From Methanotorris igneus Kol 5 (lineage in GTDB: Archaea > AGJL01 > Methanococci > Methanococcales > Methanococcaceae), in NCBI RefSeq assembly GCF_000214415.1, contig NC_015562.1, positions 1,465,130 through 1,529,129 of the forward strand: 64,000 nucleotides of DNA. The letters are read 5' to 3'. The position numbers and the translations under genes were made by a program. Under the pieces are notes generated by a model that searched no databases, was not told the origin of the DNA, and saw only the letters and a program-made list of their open reading frames with translations. Shown one piece after another: positions 30,919 to 40,746 of this stretch. Positions within the stretch are counted from its first letter, which is position 1, and every line of letters begins with the position of its first letter.

Positions 30919-32482
30919 AATCAAAGAGACATTTAGATTTAAAAAATTATTTGTAATTCCACTGATTTTCTCCATACTACTCAGTGTCAATGCCTTGCAG
31001 ATAGACAACCCCCAATATCAGCCATTAACCATACATCCAGGAGATGATGTTGATATTTGGTTTAAAATAACAAACGATAACTATGATAATGAAATTAGGG
31101 ATTTAACTGTTAAAATAACCCCGCATTACCCATTTGAGTTAAGACAAGTAAATCCTGAGATAGGTAAAGCAACGATCTCCCACTTAAACCCAGGAGAAAG
31201 TGATACTGTTTACTTCAAACTGCATGTGGATGAGAACGCCCCTTCAAGGGATTATAGGATTGATGTTACGGTTAGTTATGATGAAGTTGAAGATGAAAAT
31301 GGGGAGGAAGTAGTAACTCACCATGAATTTACCAAGGTCTATTATTTGCCAGTTTATGGGATTGCAAACTTTGAGATAGATGCAAATAATTTAACCTTAA
31401 CCCCTGCAAAAACCCAAACAATCCCAATAACTGTAATAAATAAAGGAACTGGAACTGCAAAGGAAATATCTTTAAACATTGGAAATAACAACTTTATCTC
31501 ACCAGTGGATAAAACAAAGTTCTACTTGGGAGCATTAAAACCAGGGGAAAAGAAAACCGTATATATAAAACTTCATACATCAGATAATGCATTAGAAGGT
31601 TCCTACATAATTCCTTCAACAATAACGTGGATAGATGAAGATGGAACCCAGAGAACAGAAAATATAAATCTTGGATTCGTTGTGAGGGGGGATATTTTAC
31701 TTGGCATAAGTAATGTTGTGACTGAGCCAAAGGAAATTAAGCCAGGCAATACATACTGCAAGATAGAAGTAACAGTAACAAATAACGGTCATGGTGAGGC
31801 AAAGGATGTTGAACTTAATTTAATTGCCAAATATCCATTTAAAGATAGTTGGAGTAATTGCAATATAAAGAACATTGGAACCCTGCATGGTGGAGAATCA
31901 AAAACAGTAACCTTTTACATAGATGTTGATAAATATGCAAAATCTGGGCATTATGAAGTACCAATAAACATAACTTATTTGGATATATTCAATAAAGAAT
32001 ACTCTACAACAAAAACAATCAATATATATGTAAAACCAAAGCCAATATTTGAAATACTCACAAAAGAGGTTAAAGTAGAGGCGGGGAAGGAAAATAAGGT
32101 TTACATAACCATTAAAAACATTGGTAATGAAAAGGCAGAGAATGTTAAGATTTCTGCAATAAGAAACTCTGGACAACCATTTGACTATCCACAGAAGAGT
32201 GATACGATAGGAACTCTCTATCCTGGAGAGAATGGAACTGGAGTTATTGTTATTGATGTAGATAAAGATGCAAATCCAAAAGAATATATCATAACACTTG
32301 AAATTAGGTGTGCGGGAGATAGGGATGAAGGGGATGATAACGTTTATATTTCCCAAAAACCTTTAAAAGTGATTGTCGAGAATTCCAATGGAGGAAACTT
32401 CGGAACATTGGTGGGGTTAATAATAATCATAATTGCTTTAGTAGCAATAGGATATTACCAGTTGAAGGGAAAGAAACAGTAA
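30908..32482 (+). CDS. Membrane-anchored CARDB/NEW3-repeat surface protein
   Basis: About 524 aa. The GGTGGT ribosome site at 30898-30903 allows ATG 30905 or 30908. A signal sequence (KLFVIPLIFSILLSVNA) is followed by about four Ig-like NEW3/CARDB domains, each with the pattern PG(D/E)...V.F.I...N.A..., and a C-terminal membrane helix (TLVGLIIIIIALVAIGYY) with a KGKKQ tail. It is probably an extracytoplasmic partner of the RND protein, whose gene it overlaps by about 11 bp. Confidence 0.82.
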   Translation: MLTKIKETFRFKKLFVIPLIFSILLSVNALQIDNPQYQPLTIHPGDDVDIWFKITNDNYDNEIRDLTVKITPHYPFELRQVNPEIGKATISHLNPGESDTVYFKLHVDENAPSRDYRIDVTVSYDEVEDENGEEVVTHHEFTKVYYLPVYGIANFEIDANNLTLTPAKTQTIPITVINKGTGTAKEISLNIGNNNFISPVDKTKFYLGALKPGEKKTVYIKLHTSDNALEGSYIIPSTITWIDEDGTQRTENINLGFVVRGDILLGISNVVTEPKEIKPGNTYCKIEVTVTNNGHGEAKDVELNLIAKYPFKDSWSNCNIKNIGTLHGGESKTVTFYIDVDKYAKSGHYEVPINITYLDIFNKEYSTTKTINIYVKPKPIFEILTKEVKVEAGKENKVYITIKNIGNEKAENVKISAIRNSGQPFDYPQKSDTIGTLYPGENGTGVIVIDVDKDANPKEYIITLEIRCAGDRDEGDDNVYISQKPLKVIVENSNGGNFGTLVGLIIIIIALVAIGYYQLKGKKQ

Positions 32483-32585
32483 AAATTGAGCAATAATTAA
32501 TATAATTTATTTTTGTCGTTCTTTTTCCAAATATCCTTTTATTTTTCGTATTTTTTTATTTTTATTAATATTTTTAGGTGATGTC

Positions 32586-33743
32586 ATGGAAAAACCAGTA
32601 AGGAGTATGTTTGTTATTTGGGTTACGACTTTTGTAACTATGCTTGGTGTTGGTTTTATTGCACCTATTATGTCAATATATGCCCAAACTTTGGGAGCTA
32701 CGAACTTTGAAATTGGTTTAATATTTGGTTCATTTGCACTTGCAAGAACAATAGCTCAGATTCCAGCGGGTGTTTTATCGGATATATATGGGAAGAAGTT
32801 TTTTATTGTGAGCGGAGCATTTTTTTATGGAGTTTTTACACTGCTGTATAATTTTGTTAATACAGTTTTGGGCCTTTTAATTGTTAGAACTTTCACAGGA
32901 ATCTTTTCCTCTTTTGTAACACCAGTAGCAGGTTCTTATGTGGCAGCCATAGCACCAAAGACAAGATTAGGGGAATATATGGGAATCTTTAATTCTGCAA
33001 TTACATTGGGTTTTGGTGTAGGGCCGTTCGTAGGAGGAATTCTTGCTGATATGTATGGGATTAAAACACCATTCTACTTTTGTGGATTTTTGGGAATTTT
33101 GGCGGCAATTATAAGTTATACGAAGCTGGAAGATATTGCTTTTAAAAATATAGGAAATACAAAAAATAAAATTAAGTTATTTTCATTTGAATTCTTAAGA
33201 AATAGAAATTTTTTATCTTCTTTTGTTATCAACACATCTAATGTAATGGTAAATGCAGGGATAATTACTTATTTGGCATTATATGCAACCAACTATGGCA
33301 TAACCATGGGTCGTATTGGTTTCATGATTGCAGCAACTAATCTTTTAATGGCATTGCTCCAAAGGAATTTTGGAAAACTCTACGATAGATTGGGGAATGT
33401 AGTAATAATCTTTGGAATTTTTATAATGTCATTTGGAATGTATATGTTATCAATATCATCCTCATTTTTGAGCATGGTGGCTTCATTAACAATCGTAGCA
33501 ATTGGAAGTTCGATATGCACACCTGCTACAACGTCCCTTGCAATTAAAGATATTCCAACACATAGAAAAGGAGAAGCTATGGGGCTTTTTACAACAAGTA
33601 TAAACATAGGAATGTTTATAGGTTCAATATTCTTTGGATTTTTGGCTGATATTTTGGGAATAGCAAATATGTTTAAAGTTTCAGCCATATTTTCAAGTAT
33701 AATAGGCTTTATAAGTTATTTGAGAATAAAAAATAATAATTAA
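32586..33743 (+). CDS. Major facilitator superfamily transporter
   Basis: The 385-aa protein has 12 predicted membrane helices. Motif A occurs as GVLSDIYGKK between helices 2 and 3, and a related GFLADILG lies late in the second half. The substrate cannot be told; drug- or sugar-efflux-like MFS proteins look like this. The start ATG 32586 follows AGGTGATGTC. It is probably part of the regulon that begins with the MarR-like gene, although a 100-bp gap precedes it. Confidence 0.88.
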   Translation: MEKPVRSMFVIWVTTFVTMLGVGFIAPIMSIYAQTLGATNFEIGLIFGSFALARTIAQIPAGVLSDIYGKKFFIVSGAFFYGVFTLLYNFVNTVLGLLIVRTFTGIFSSFVTPVAGSYVAAIAPKTRLGEYMGIFNSAITLGFGVGPFVGGILADMYGIKTPFYFCGFLGILAAIISYTKLEDIAFKNIGNTKNKIKLFSFEFLRNRNFLSSFVINTSNVMVNAGIITYLALYATNYGITMGRIGFMIAATNLLMALLQRNFGKLYDRLGNVVIIFGIFIMSFGMYMLSISSSFLSMVASLTIVAIGSSICTPATTSLAIKDIPTHRKGEAMGLFTTSINIGMFIGSIFFGFLADILGIANMFKVSAIFSSIIGFISYLRIKNNN

Positions 33744-33746
33744 CAA

Positions 33747-34055
33747 TTAAATAGTCTCTTCATCAATCCACTTCAAAAATTCCTCTGAGCCATGAATTAT
33801 TGGTATTGCAATAATGCAGGGGTTTGTGTAACTGTGGAGTTTTTTAACTTCTTCAATAATCTTTTTTACCAATTTTTCCTTTGTTTTTAATATTATTGCC
33901 ACTTCGTTATCATTTTCAATCTTTCCCCTCCACCAATACATGGATTCTATCGGGAAGATGTTTGCACATGCCACTAATTTACTCTCCAAAAGATGTGATG
34001 CTATCTTTTTTGCCACTTCATGGTTGCTTGCAGTGATATAAACTAACACATACAT
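33747..34055 (-). CDS. cutA: CutA divalent-ion tolerance protein
   Basis: The 102-aa protein from ATG 34055 (behind GGTGTTAAAA) is a typical trimeric CutA. It shows ESKLVACANIFPIESMYWWRGKI, then EVAIILKTKEKLVKKI and HSYTNPCIIAIPI. Its role in metal tolerance is known mainly from bacteria. It converges on the MFS transporter, 3 bp apart. Confidence 0.92.
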   Translation of the reverse strand: MYVLVYITASNHEVAKKIASHLLESKLVACANIFPIESMYWWRGKIENDNEVAIILKTKEKLVKKIIEEVKKLHSYTNPCIIAIPIIHGSEEFLKWIDEETI

Positions 34056-34243
34056 TTTTAACACCAATTTTGGTTTTATTGGTTTTATTTGATTTTATAA
34101 TAAAAAAATATAAATTAAACTCCAAATATATTTAATGTAAATATCACATCACATACACTCCAATCTCATATTATTTTATAAAGAATAAAGTATATATACT
34201 ATAAAATGAACATATACAAATAGATACAGTGGGGTGATTGCCA

Positions 34244-34474
34244 ATGAAATTATTAAGAAAGTTAATGTCTAAAAGAGGGCAGGTCTCAATGGAAATAGGT
34301 ATCTTAGTTGCTGCTGCAGTAGCAGTTGCTGCTATTGCTGCGTACTACTATGTAACAAATGTTAAAACTTCAGCAAAAGGTGCAGGAGATACTGCAAATA
34401 AAACCATAATAAAAATAAATAAAACCGTTTATAGTGAAGTTGAAGGTTTAAATGACACAAGTACGGGTTGGTAA
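34244..34474 (+). CDS. Class III signal peptide pilin-like protein, copy 1
   Basis: The 76-aa protein has a basic start (MKLLRKLMSKRG), the class III cleavage site G-QVSMEIG typical of EppA substrates, one hydrophobic helix (ILVAAAVAVAAIAAYYYVT) and a short tail with NKT and NDT glycosylation sites. ATG 34244 follows GGGGTGATT. A promoter (TATATATACTATAAAAT) lies upstream. Such proteins form archaeal type IV pili. Its 3' half and flank are almost identical to the next gene. Confidence 0.88.
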   Translation: MKLLRKLMSKRGQVSMEIGILVAAAVAVAAIAAYYYVTNVKTSAKGAGDTANKTIIKINKTVYSEVEGLNDTSTGW

Positions 34475-34848
34475 TTGTCTGAAGTGTTAATAGGTATGCT
34501 AAGTAGTTTAGGTATCTATAATAATAAACTATAAAAATATAAATTACTTATTTTTTCTTTTTGGGTGTCTTTATGCATAAAAAACTTTTTTCTAAAAGAG
34601 GGCAGGTTTCAATGGAAATTGGTATTTTGGTTGCATCTTCAATAGTAGTTGCAACAATTGCATCTTATTATTATATCACTAATTATCTAAATTCACACCC
34701 TGAGAATGCGGGTAAATCTGCAAATAAAACTATAATAAAAATAAATAAAACCGTTTATAGTGAAGTTAAAGATTTAAATGACACAAGTACGGGTTGGTAA
34801 TTGTCTGAAGTGTTAATAGGTATGCTAAGTAGTTTAGGTATCTATAAT
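34393..34848 (+). repeat. 130-bp near-identical direct repeats covering pilin 3' ends
   Basis: Bases 34393-34522 and 34719-34848 differ at only a few positions. They include the last part of each pilin gene, its stop codon and about 48 bases behind it, ending in GGTATCTATAAT. The 5' halves of the two genes are much less alike, so recent duplication or gene conversion affected only the 3' part. Confidence 0.85.
34573..34800 (+). CDS. Class III signal peptide pilin-like protein, copy 2
   Basis: The 75-aa protein starts at ATG 34573 behind GGGTGTC. It has MHKKLFSKRG, then the QVSMEIG processing site, one hydrophobic helix (ILVASSIVVATIASYYYIT) and a tail that is the same as copy 1 over its last 30 residues apart from two changes. 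It is probably a second minor pilin or a recent paralogue. The truncated membrane gene begins right after its copied 3' flank. Confidence 0.86.
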   Translation: MHKKLFSKRGQVSMEIGILVASSIVVATIASYYYITNYLNSHPENAGKSANKTIIKINKTVYSEVKDLNDTSTGW

Positions 34849-34889
34849 TAAGCAACCATAAATAAACACACCCATTATACATTAGATAA

Positions 34890-35684
34890 TCTAAATCTGG
34901 AAAAATACTTGATAATGAATATACATTTACAATCTCCCTTGGACTTATATTTTTATTCATTGTTGGGACTTATAGGCTAATTAAAGGAAATATAATAGAA
35001 AAATCGTTCTTTGGTTTGTTAATACTCTTAATATTGAATATGCTAAATATTGAGATTTTCCACATTTATATACCATTTTTTAGTAATCAATATGATAGCG
35101 TAAGAATGGGCTGCCATATTCAAATAATAATGCCTATAATTTATGGAATGGGATTATATTACATAAATAATTTAATAAATAACATTAAAAATCCTAAGAA
35201 ACATAGAATTTTGAGGACGGTTTTTGCAATTGCTATTTTATCCTATTTTTCCTTTTCCACAGTAACAAATTACACAATTCAGAAAGAACACATCGAAAAT
35301 ACCCATTATTTTGTTATTGATGATAATGACTTGAAACTATACGATTGGATAAATAAGAATAACATAACAAACCAGGAGTTTTTAAATTTTGGAGAAGATG
35401 CTGGGCAGTATTTACCATTATACACTAAAAACATGCCTTACTATTATTTTACTAAATTTTCATCCAACAAAACAAAATTTGGAAATCTGACCTTTAACGA
35501 GCTCTGTCAATTGGTGGATAATAAAAATTATGAGAAATTTGTGAATGTATGTAAAGAAGAAAACATAAGTTATATATTTATTTCAGATTATATAGGTCAG
35601 TATGATGGTGGATTTTTTAACAACACTAAATACTTTGAAATATTGTATCAAAGTGGTAATGCAAAGATAGTAAAAGTTAAATGA
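34890..35684 (+). pseudogene. 5'-truncated multi-spanning membrane protein
   Basis: The frame is open for 264 codons from 34890, but there is no good start or ribosome site near its 5' end; the first plausible internal start leaves about 222 residues. It encodes membrane helices (FTISLGLIFLFIVGTYRLI, FFGLLILLILNMLNI, a third near IIMPIIYGMGLYYI, a fourth near VFAIAILSYFSFS) and a soluble tail with GEDAGQYLPLYTKNMPYYY and ISYIFISDYIGQ. Such tails end large archaeal membrane proteins related to glycosyltransferases. The front seems lost where the duplicated pilin segment ends. Exact family uncertain. Confidence 0.6.
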
Positions 35685-35790
35685 ATATAATAATTGATGA
35701 ATAATTAGAATTTGAATAAAAATTTACAACTTTTAAATTTAATAACTTATTAAGTTTGCTTATAATTTTTAATTAAATTGGGTGTCAAAA

Positions 35791-36435
35791 ATGAGAATAA
35801 TGGGTTTAACTGATTTACATGGAAAATTAATAAACTTTAATAAAATTTTAAGATACAAACCGGATGTTATATTAATCTCAGGAGACATAACTCACTTTGG
35901 GAGAGATTTTAGGATAATAGACCTTTTAAAAAGCGTCAATGAAAATGTTAAGGTCTTAGCAGTTCCAGGAAATTGTGACACAAAGGAAGCAATAGAAAAA
36001 TTAAACAAATACAATTTAAATATTGATGAAAAATGCAACGAAATAAATGGAATAAAGTTTGTTGGAATTGGAGGGAGCAATAGAACACCATTTAACACTC
36101 CAAACGAATATGAAGATGAAGAATTATTCAATAAATTTCTAAAAGGAATAAAGGACATTGATAAAAATACTCTAAAAAATAATTTCATTTTAGTTACTCA
36201 TGCTCCACCAAAGAATACAATGGCTGATAGAGTTGGGGATACCCACGTTGGTAGTGAAGCTGTAAGAAAAATAATTGAAGAATATCAACCAATCCTTTGT
36301 GCATGTGGGCATATCCATGAAAGTAGGTGTATAGATAAGATTGGAGAAACCATAATCGTAAACCCATCACCAGATGCCTTTTTTGTATTTGATACAAAGA
36401 CAAAATATTTAGAGATTATAGAGTTAAAACCCTAA
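35791..36435 (+). CDS. Calcineurin-like metallophosphoesterase
   Basis: The 214-aa protein from ATG 35791 (behind GGTGTC) has all metal-binding motifs in order: GLTDLHG, ISGDITH, VPGNCDTKE, VTHAPPKNT and CGHIHES. It is a single-domain archaeal phosphoesterase with an unknown substrate (possibly phosphodiester or nucleotide). It stands alone, 106 bp after the truncated membrane gene. Confidence 0.9.
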   Translation: MRIMGLTDLHGKLINFNKILRYKPDVILISGDITHFGRDFRIIDLLKSVNENVKVLAVPGNCDTKEAIEKLNKYNLNIDEKCNEINGIKFVGIGGSNRTPFNTPNEYEDEELFNKFLKGIKDIDKNTLKNNFILVTHAPPKNTMADRVGDTHVGSEAVRKIIEEYQPILCACGHIHESRCIDKIGETIIVNPSPDAFFVFDTKTKYLEIIELKP

Positions 36436-36565
36436 TTGAGTGAAAATATAGTCATTTATTTATACATAAAAATTTCTAAAAATTTCCTTATGGTTTTAAT
36501 TATTGGTGAATATGGTCAATTTTAACGCAAACTTGATAAATATCAAAAATTAAAAAATACTAAAA

Positions 36566-36661
36566 TATAGTTAGTGATAAAAAGTATTGCATTCAATATG
36601 GTAAAAATGACTGCCAGTCAATATTCCTTATTCAATTCAGAAAGTTTTGTCACTAACTATA
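36566..36661. mobile_element. Small MITE-like element of a second type
   Basis: About 92 bp are bounded by TAGTTAGTGATAAAA and its near-complement TTTTGTCACTAACTA, with TA on both outer sides. There is no coding content. The ends begin TAGTT as in the 146-bp family, but the rest differs. It lies directly before the acylphosphatase-like gene and supplies the A-rich start of its ribosome-site region. Confidence 0.7.
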
Positions 36662-36676
36662 AAAAAGGTGCTTCTG

Positions 36677-37156
36677 ATGACAATCACTTATGAATTAATA
36701 ATTTATGGGAAAGTCCAACATGTGGGATTTAGGGAGCGACTTGAAGATATTGGAAGAGGTTTAGGAATTGATGGGATTGTTTATAACTACGAGGATGGGA
36801 GTGTTAGGATTTTAGCAAACTTCCCATCTGAAAGGAAAAAACGACTGTTCAAAGAATTCATAAAGGATTTGGAAGAAGAAGATAAATTAATTAAAATTAA
36901 TAAAATTGAGGAAAAGGAGTTAAATGCATATATTGAATTTCCAAAAGGATTGAATAGAATCTCTGCGGATGACTTATTGGAGTTGAATAAAAAGTTAGAT
37001 GAAGGGGTTAAATATATTAAATTAATCTTTAATGAATTGGAAGAACATAAAAGGTTATTGATTGAAATTAAGGATAGTATGAATGAATTAAAAGAAGGAA
37101 TTAATGAATTAAATAAAAAATTTGATGTTTTAATTGATATTTTGAAAAATAAATGA
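36677..37156 (+). CDS. Acylphosphatase-domain protein with C-terminal coiled coil
   Basis: The 159-aa protein from ATG 36677 (behind AAGGTGC) has an acylphosphatase fold in residues 1-90: [13 protein letters not shown] with the catalytic Arg, and [11 protein letters not shown] with the conserved Asn. About 70 residues of Lys/Glu-rich coiled coil follow ([20 protein letters not shown]), so it is longer than plain acylphosphatase (about 90 aa). The coiled coil probably drives oligomerisation or partner binding; function unknown. Confidence 0.82.
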   Translation: MTITYELIIYGKVQHVGFRERLEDIGRGLGIDGIVYNYEDGSVRILANFPSERKKRLFKEFIKDLEEEDKLIKINKIEEKELNAYIEFPKGLNRISADDLLELNKKLDEGVKYIKLIFNELEEHKRLLIEIKDSMNELKEGINELNKKFDVLIDILKNK

Positions 37157-37161
37157 GTTTT

Positions 37162-38544
37162 TTACAATCTCTTTTCTAAATGCTTAATGAACTCATCTAC
37201 ATCTGGAACATAAGCCCCACATGCGAACTTATGCCCCCCTCCACTTCCACCAACTTTATAGGAGGCATATCTTATTGCATCTGCCAAATTTATGTCCTTA
37301 GCAAATGCTAAGAGCTTTGGACATCTTGCAGAGACCTTATATCCATCCCCATTATCCGCAATTGCAAATATTGGTTTTTTCCAATCAACCTTTTCTAAGG
37401 AATATGTTAAACTTGCAACAATTCCCACTATTTCCGCCTTTATTTTGTCTGTCTCAAAGTATTGGAATTTATCTTTTTGTATAACCTCTACTTCATCTTT
37501 AACATGATTTAATGATTTTGCTAAATTTTTCCTATGCTTCCTCAACATTGAGAGCATTTTTTTATAATAACTCTCTCTATCCCCCCTCAAAACATTCAAC
37601 GCTATCTCATACTCCCCATATCTTGCACATGCATTTATGCAGGTTGAAAATTCCTCCAAATCCCGTAGTGGTGTTTTAAATTCCTCATGAACAAACTCAT
37701 AGACCTCTCCAAAAATAACCTTTGGTAAGTATATACTCCACTCCCTTGGGACATATTTGTTACATTTATGCAAAAACTCACTTCCTAAGGCCCTCTTACA
37801 TTCAAATGGAATCTCGCACAACGATAACGTTGGATTTATGTCCAAGTTGTATTTTTCACCAACATTCATAATAAATCTAATGATTCTTGAATCATTGTTG
37901 ACCAAATCAGTCCTAACATCTGTAAAATACTTCATGGAAATAAATAAAGGCCTTGTTTGCTTTCCATAGAATTGTAAATCCATGTATTTTTTAACATCCC
38001 CTCTTTCAATCGCATCCTTTAAAATTTTCTCATTTAATCCCTTGAGTTTTCCCTCAAAGTTCTGAATATCTCCAATAGAGCCAAGGACAGCATATTTCGC
38101 CAAGTCCGTCCATCTTGGATTGCATATTTTTGCAAAGAAATAACAAACTCCTGCCCCACAGATCTCTTTTCCACCATCTTTATTTAAATTCCACGGATTG
38201 ACGTTTATTATATTTTCTGGAATTTTTACATTCTCGACCATGTGATGGTCTAATATGATTACTTTTTTATTGGTGTTTTCAATTTTTTCTTTTATTAAAC
38301 TTAACTGCCCACTCCCCAAATCGGCAAATATTATCAAATCGTAATCAGAAAATGGGATTTCTTCAATGCTATTAACATTAATCTGCCTCAAAAACATAAA
38401 ATCTGCATCAATATTTAATCTTTCCATTAGTTTTTCCAATATAATTCTTGAAGTTATTCCATCAGTATCTATATGTGTGCATATCAAAATATTTTTGTCT
38501 TTATTTTTCCTTAGCGTTTTTACGGCTCTTTTTAAATTTTCCAT
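37162..38544 (-). CDS. Archaeal RecJ-like DHH-family nuclease
   Basis: The 460-aa protein starts at ATG 38544 behind GGTGACT. Motifs of the DHH superfamily are [23 protein letters not shown] and GSIGDIQN; the DHHA1 domain has [14 protein letters not shown]. It is a 5'-3' or 3'-5' single-strand nuclease; archaeal RecJ (GAN) proteins associate with the CMG replisome. It converges on the acylphosphatase gene, 5 bp apart. Confidence 0.85.
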   Translation of the reverse strand: MENLKRAVKTLRKNKDKNILICTHIDTDGITSRIILEKLMERLNIDADFMFLRQINVNSIEEIPFSDYDLIIFADLGSGQLSLIKEKIENTNKKVIILDHHMVENVKIPENIINVNPWNLNKDGGKEICGAGVCYFFAKICNPRWTDLAKYAVLGSIGDIQNFEGKLKGLNEKILKDAIERGDVKKYMDLQFYGKQTRPLFISMKYFTDVRTDLVNNDSRIIRFIMNVGEKYNLDINPTLSLCEIPFECKRALGSEFLHKCNKYVPREWSIYLPKVIFGEVYEFVHEEFKTPLRDLEEFSTCINACARYGEYEIALNVLRGDRESYYKKMLSMLRKHRKNLAKSLNHVKDEVEVIQKDKFQYFETDKIKAEIVGIVASLTYSLEKVDWKKPIFAIADNGDGYKVSARCPKLLAFAKDINLADAIRYASYKVGGSGGGHKFACGAYVPDVDEFIKHLEKRL

Positions 38545-38556
38545 GATAGTCACCAA

Positions 38557-39218
38557 AGGATGAAAATTTTAACATCACATTAATTTTTAAAAACATGTAT
38601 TGTTTGCGTAAAATCCATCACTATTTTAAAGCATTATTTTTACAATATTTTTATGTTGTTTCTTAGAATTTATCATAACACCCATTTTTAGTTTTAATTT
38701 ATAGTCATCTACTAACCGCTCCTCTAATCAAAAACAACATAACCACATATCAGCCAATAAAAACAATAAAAAATATAGTTGTTCGCCTTACAAATGCATG
38801 AAATCCCTATTAGATTATATAAGGGATAATTAACCTTTATTTGGAATTTTACAATATGGTTTATACCTTTAAAAAATAAATGGCAAAACAAAGTTTTGCC
38901 GTAAAATTTGGCGAACAACTATATCAAGACTCATCCGTATATTTTTTGACAAAACTTTAGGTTTTGCTGTATTATATTTTTAACTCCTGGGGGGTATTTA
39001 TAGTTCATAATGAAACTTTTTAAACCATGATAAATTTGTTATGCACAATATTTAAAATGCACTAATACTCTCAAAGATTCGTGGTTTATTTCAAATTTTT
39101 TGGCAAAACCTTTTGGGTTTTGCCGTATATTTTAAGGAAGAATAATATTCATACTTTGCTATATATTATGCATTGATCATAAAATATTTTTAACAAGTCC
39201 ATCCTTTAAAGTGCCGTC
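38557..39218. other. 660-bp gene-free region with MITE and palindromes
   Basis: No gene is supported. The region holds the first identical 146-bp MITE, a perfect hairpin of GGCAAAACC and GGTTTTGCC (39102-39124), a weaker one near 38950, and a short AACTCCTGGGGGG island at about 38982-38994. That island shares the context TTTAACTCC...TTTATAGT with the GC-rich island at 20.2 kb. Otherwise it is AT-rich. Confidence 0.6.
38776..38921. mobile_element. 146-bp MITE-like element, copy A
   Basis: Terminal inverted repeats TAGTTGTTCGCC and GGCGAACAACTA, flanked by TA on both sides, bound a 146-bp non-coding element with an internal hairpin (GGCAAAAC ... GTTTTGCC). It is identical, base for base in reverse orientation, to copy B at 40566-40711. 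A TA target suggests movement by an IS630/Tc1-type transposase, which is not in this window. Confidence 0.88.
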
Positions 39219-39263
39219 TTGAATGAACATAAGCGTTGCCGTATAAAATTTACGGTGAAAACC

Positions 39264-40514
39264 ATGTTTAAAGAGGATACAAAATTCGCATCAAAATTTG
39301 AAATAGATGTATTAAATGAACTTACAAATGGGAATTTTGCGTATGATGATTTGATATTGTTGGAAAAAATGAGTGGTTTAGATTATAGGAAGAGAGTATA
39401 TTTAAATAACACACAAATTGGGACGTTAGAGTTTGATTTAGTTGATTTGAAGTGGAAATTCATCCCATCTGCTGGTTATTATTTAATTGAAGAACCAAAA
39501 ATAAAAATAAAACCTACAAAGAGAAAACTGAAAGGAAAGTGGGTCGATGAAAGTTTAATTGAAAATATTGAAGAATTAAATCAGATAGATGATGAGGAAT
39601 ATGTTGGTGTATCAGTTGGCAAATTTGTTGGTGTGGCAGTTAAGAGAAAAGGGAAGTTAAAGGTTAAAGACCTAACATTTAAGAGAGAAATAGAAACGAA
39701 AAAAATACAGGACTTTTTAAAGGAAAATGAAGACAGAATAAGAAAAATGGAAAAGAAGTCCATAGAATTTATTAGAAGATATGTCGAGAAGTATAAAAAT
39801 AAAAGTAACTATGTCATAAATGCCTCATTCAGCGGGGGGAAAGATAGTTCCATCTCTACATTGTTGGCTACGAAGGTCGTTGAGGATATTGATGTCCTTT
39901 TTATAGATACTGGGTTGGAGTATCCGGATACCATAGATTTTGTAAAGAAATTTGCTAAGGAATATGATTTAAATCTCCATGTTATAAAAGCAGGCGATTT
40001 TTGGAAAGAACTTGAAAAAGAAGGCATTCCAACAAAAGATAATAGATGGTGCAATAGCGTATGCAAACTAATCCCACTAAAGGAATTCTTTGAGGAAGAA
40101 TATAAAAACAAAAAAATTATAACCATAGATGGCACGAGGAAATACGAGAGTTTTACAAGGGCGAAGTTAAAATATGAAAGAAGAAACCGATTTATACCAT
40201 TTCAAACATCAATTTTCCCGATTTTGGATTGGAATGCCTTAGATGTGTGGAGCTACATCTATATTAACAACATACTTTACAATCCATTGTATGATAAAGG
40301 ATTTGAGAGGATTGGGTGTTATCTCTGCCCTGCTGCTTTAAATAGTGAATTTTTGAGAGTTAGGGATTTGTATCCAAAATTATTCAATAGATGGTTTAAT
40401 TATTTGAAAAAATTCTATGCTGAGGAGGATGCATTGAGAGGATTTTGGAGATGGAAGGAATTTCCACCTAAGATGAAAGAATTAAGAAAGATATTAGAAG
40501 AAAAAAACAAATAA
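39264..40514 (+). CDS. PP-loop (PAPS reductase-like) protein
   Basis: The 416-aa protein from ATG 39264 (behind ACGGTGA) has an N-terminal region with a PUA-like stretch (EEYVGVSVGKFVGVAVKRKG), then a PP-loop ATP pyrophosphatase domain with SFSGGKDSSIS, VLFIDTGLEYPDT, RWCNSVCKLIPL and TRKYESFTRAKL, and late Cys in GCYLCPAAL. It resembles the methanogen PAPS reductase-like family whose substrate is unknown; sulfur transfer or RNA modification is possible. A TTG at 39219 would extend it by 15 residues but lacks a ribosome site. Identical inverted MITEs flank it. Confidence 0.82.
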   Translation: MFKEDTKFASKFEIDVLNELTNGNFAYDDLILLEKMSGLDYRKRVYLNNTQIGTLEFDLVDLKWKFIPSAGYYLIEEPKIKIKPTKRKLKGKWVDESLIENIEELNQIDDEEYVGVSVGKFVGVAVKRKGKLKVKDLTFKREIETKKIQDFLKENEDRIRKMEKKSIEFIRRYVEKYKNKSNYVINASFSGGKDSSISTLLATKVVEDIDVLFIDTGLEYPDTIDFVKKFAKEYDLNLHVIKAGDFWKELEKEGIPTKDNRWCNSVCKLIPLKEFFEEEYKNKKIITIDGTRKYESFTRAKLKYERRNRFIPFQTSIFPILDWNALDVWSYIYINNILYNPLYDKGFERIGCYLCPAALNSEFLRVRDLYPKLFNRWFNYLKKFYAEEDALRGFWRWKEFPPKMKELRKILEEKNK

Positions 40515-40565
40515 AATAATAAAACAAAAAATAAAGATAAAATAAAATAATATATTCAGTAAATA

Positions 40566-40711
40566 TAGTTGTTCGCCAAATTTTACGGCAAAACTTTGTT
40601 TTGCCATTTATTTTTTAAAGGTATAAACCATATTGTAAAATTCCAAATAAAGGTTAATTATCCCTTATATAATCTAATAGGGATTTCATGCATTTGTAAG
40701 GCGAACAACTA
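40566..40711. mobile_element. 146-bp MITE-like element, copy B (inverted)
   Basis: This copy is the exact reverse complement of copy A and is likewise flanked by TA (40564-40565, 40712-40713). Together the two copies form 146-bp perfect inverted repeats about 1.65 kb apart, enclosing the PP-loop gene. A 48-codon stretch in the element is open in one frame, but it occurs in both copies only because they are identical DNA. Confidence 0.88.
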
Positions 40712-40746
40712 TAAAGCCAATAAATTATCAGTGGGGAGGGGACTTA

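Noticed and set aside
38724-38918. Possible 64-aa protein on the minus strand, with a twin at 40569-40790 on the plus strand
   Set aside because: Both frames lie within the identical MITE copies and diverge where the element ends. The identity comes from the repeated DNA; there is no ribosome site.
39219-39263. Upstream TTG start for the PP-loop protein
   Set aside because: There is no ribosome site before TTG, while ACGGTGA precedes ATG 39264 at the right distance.
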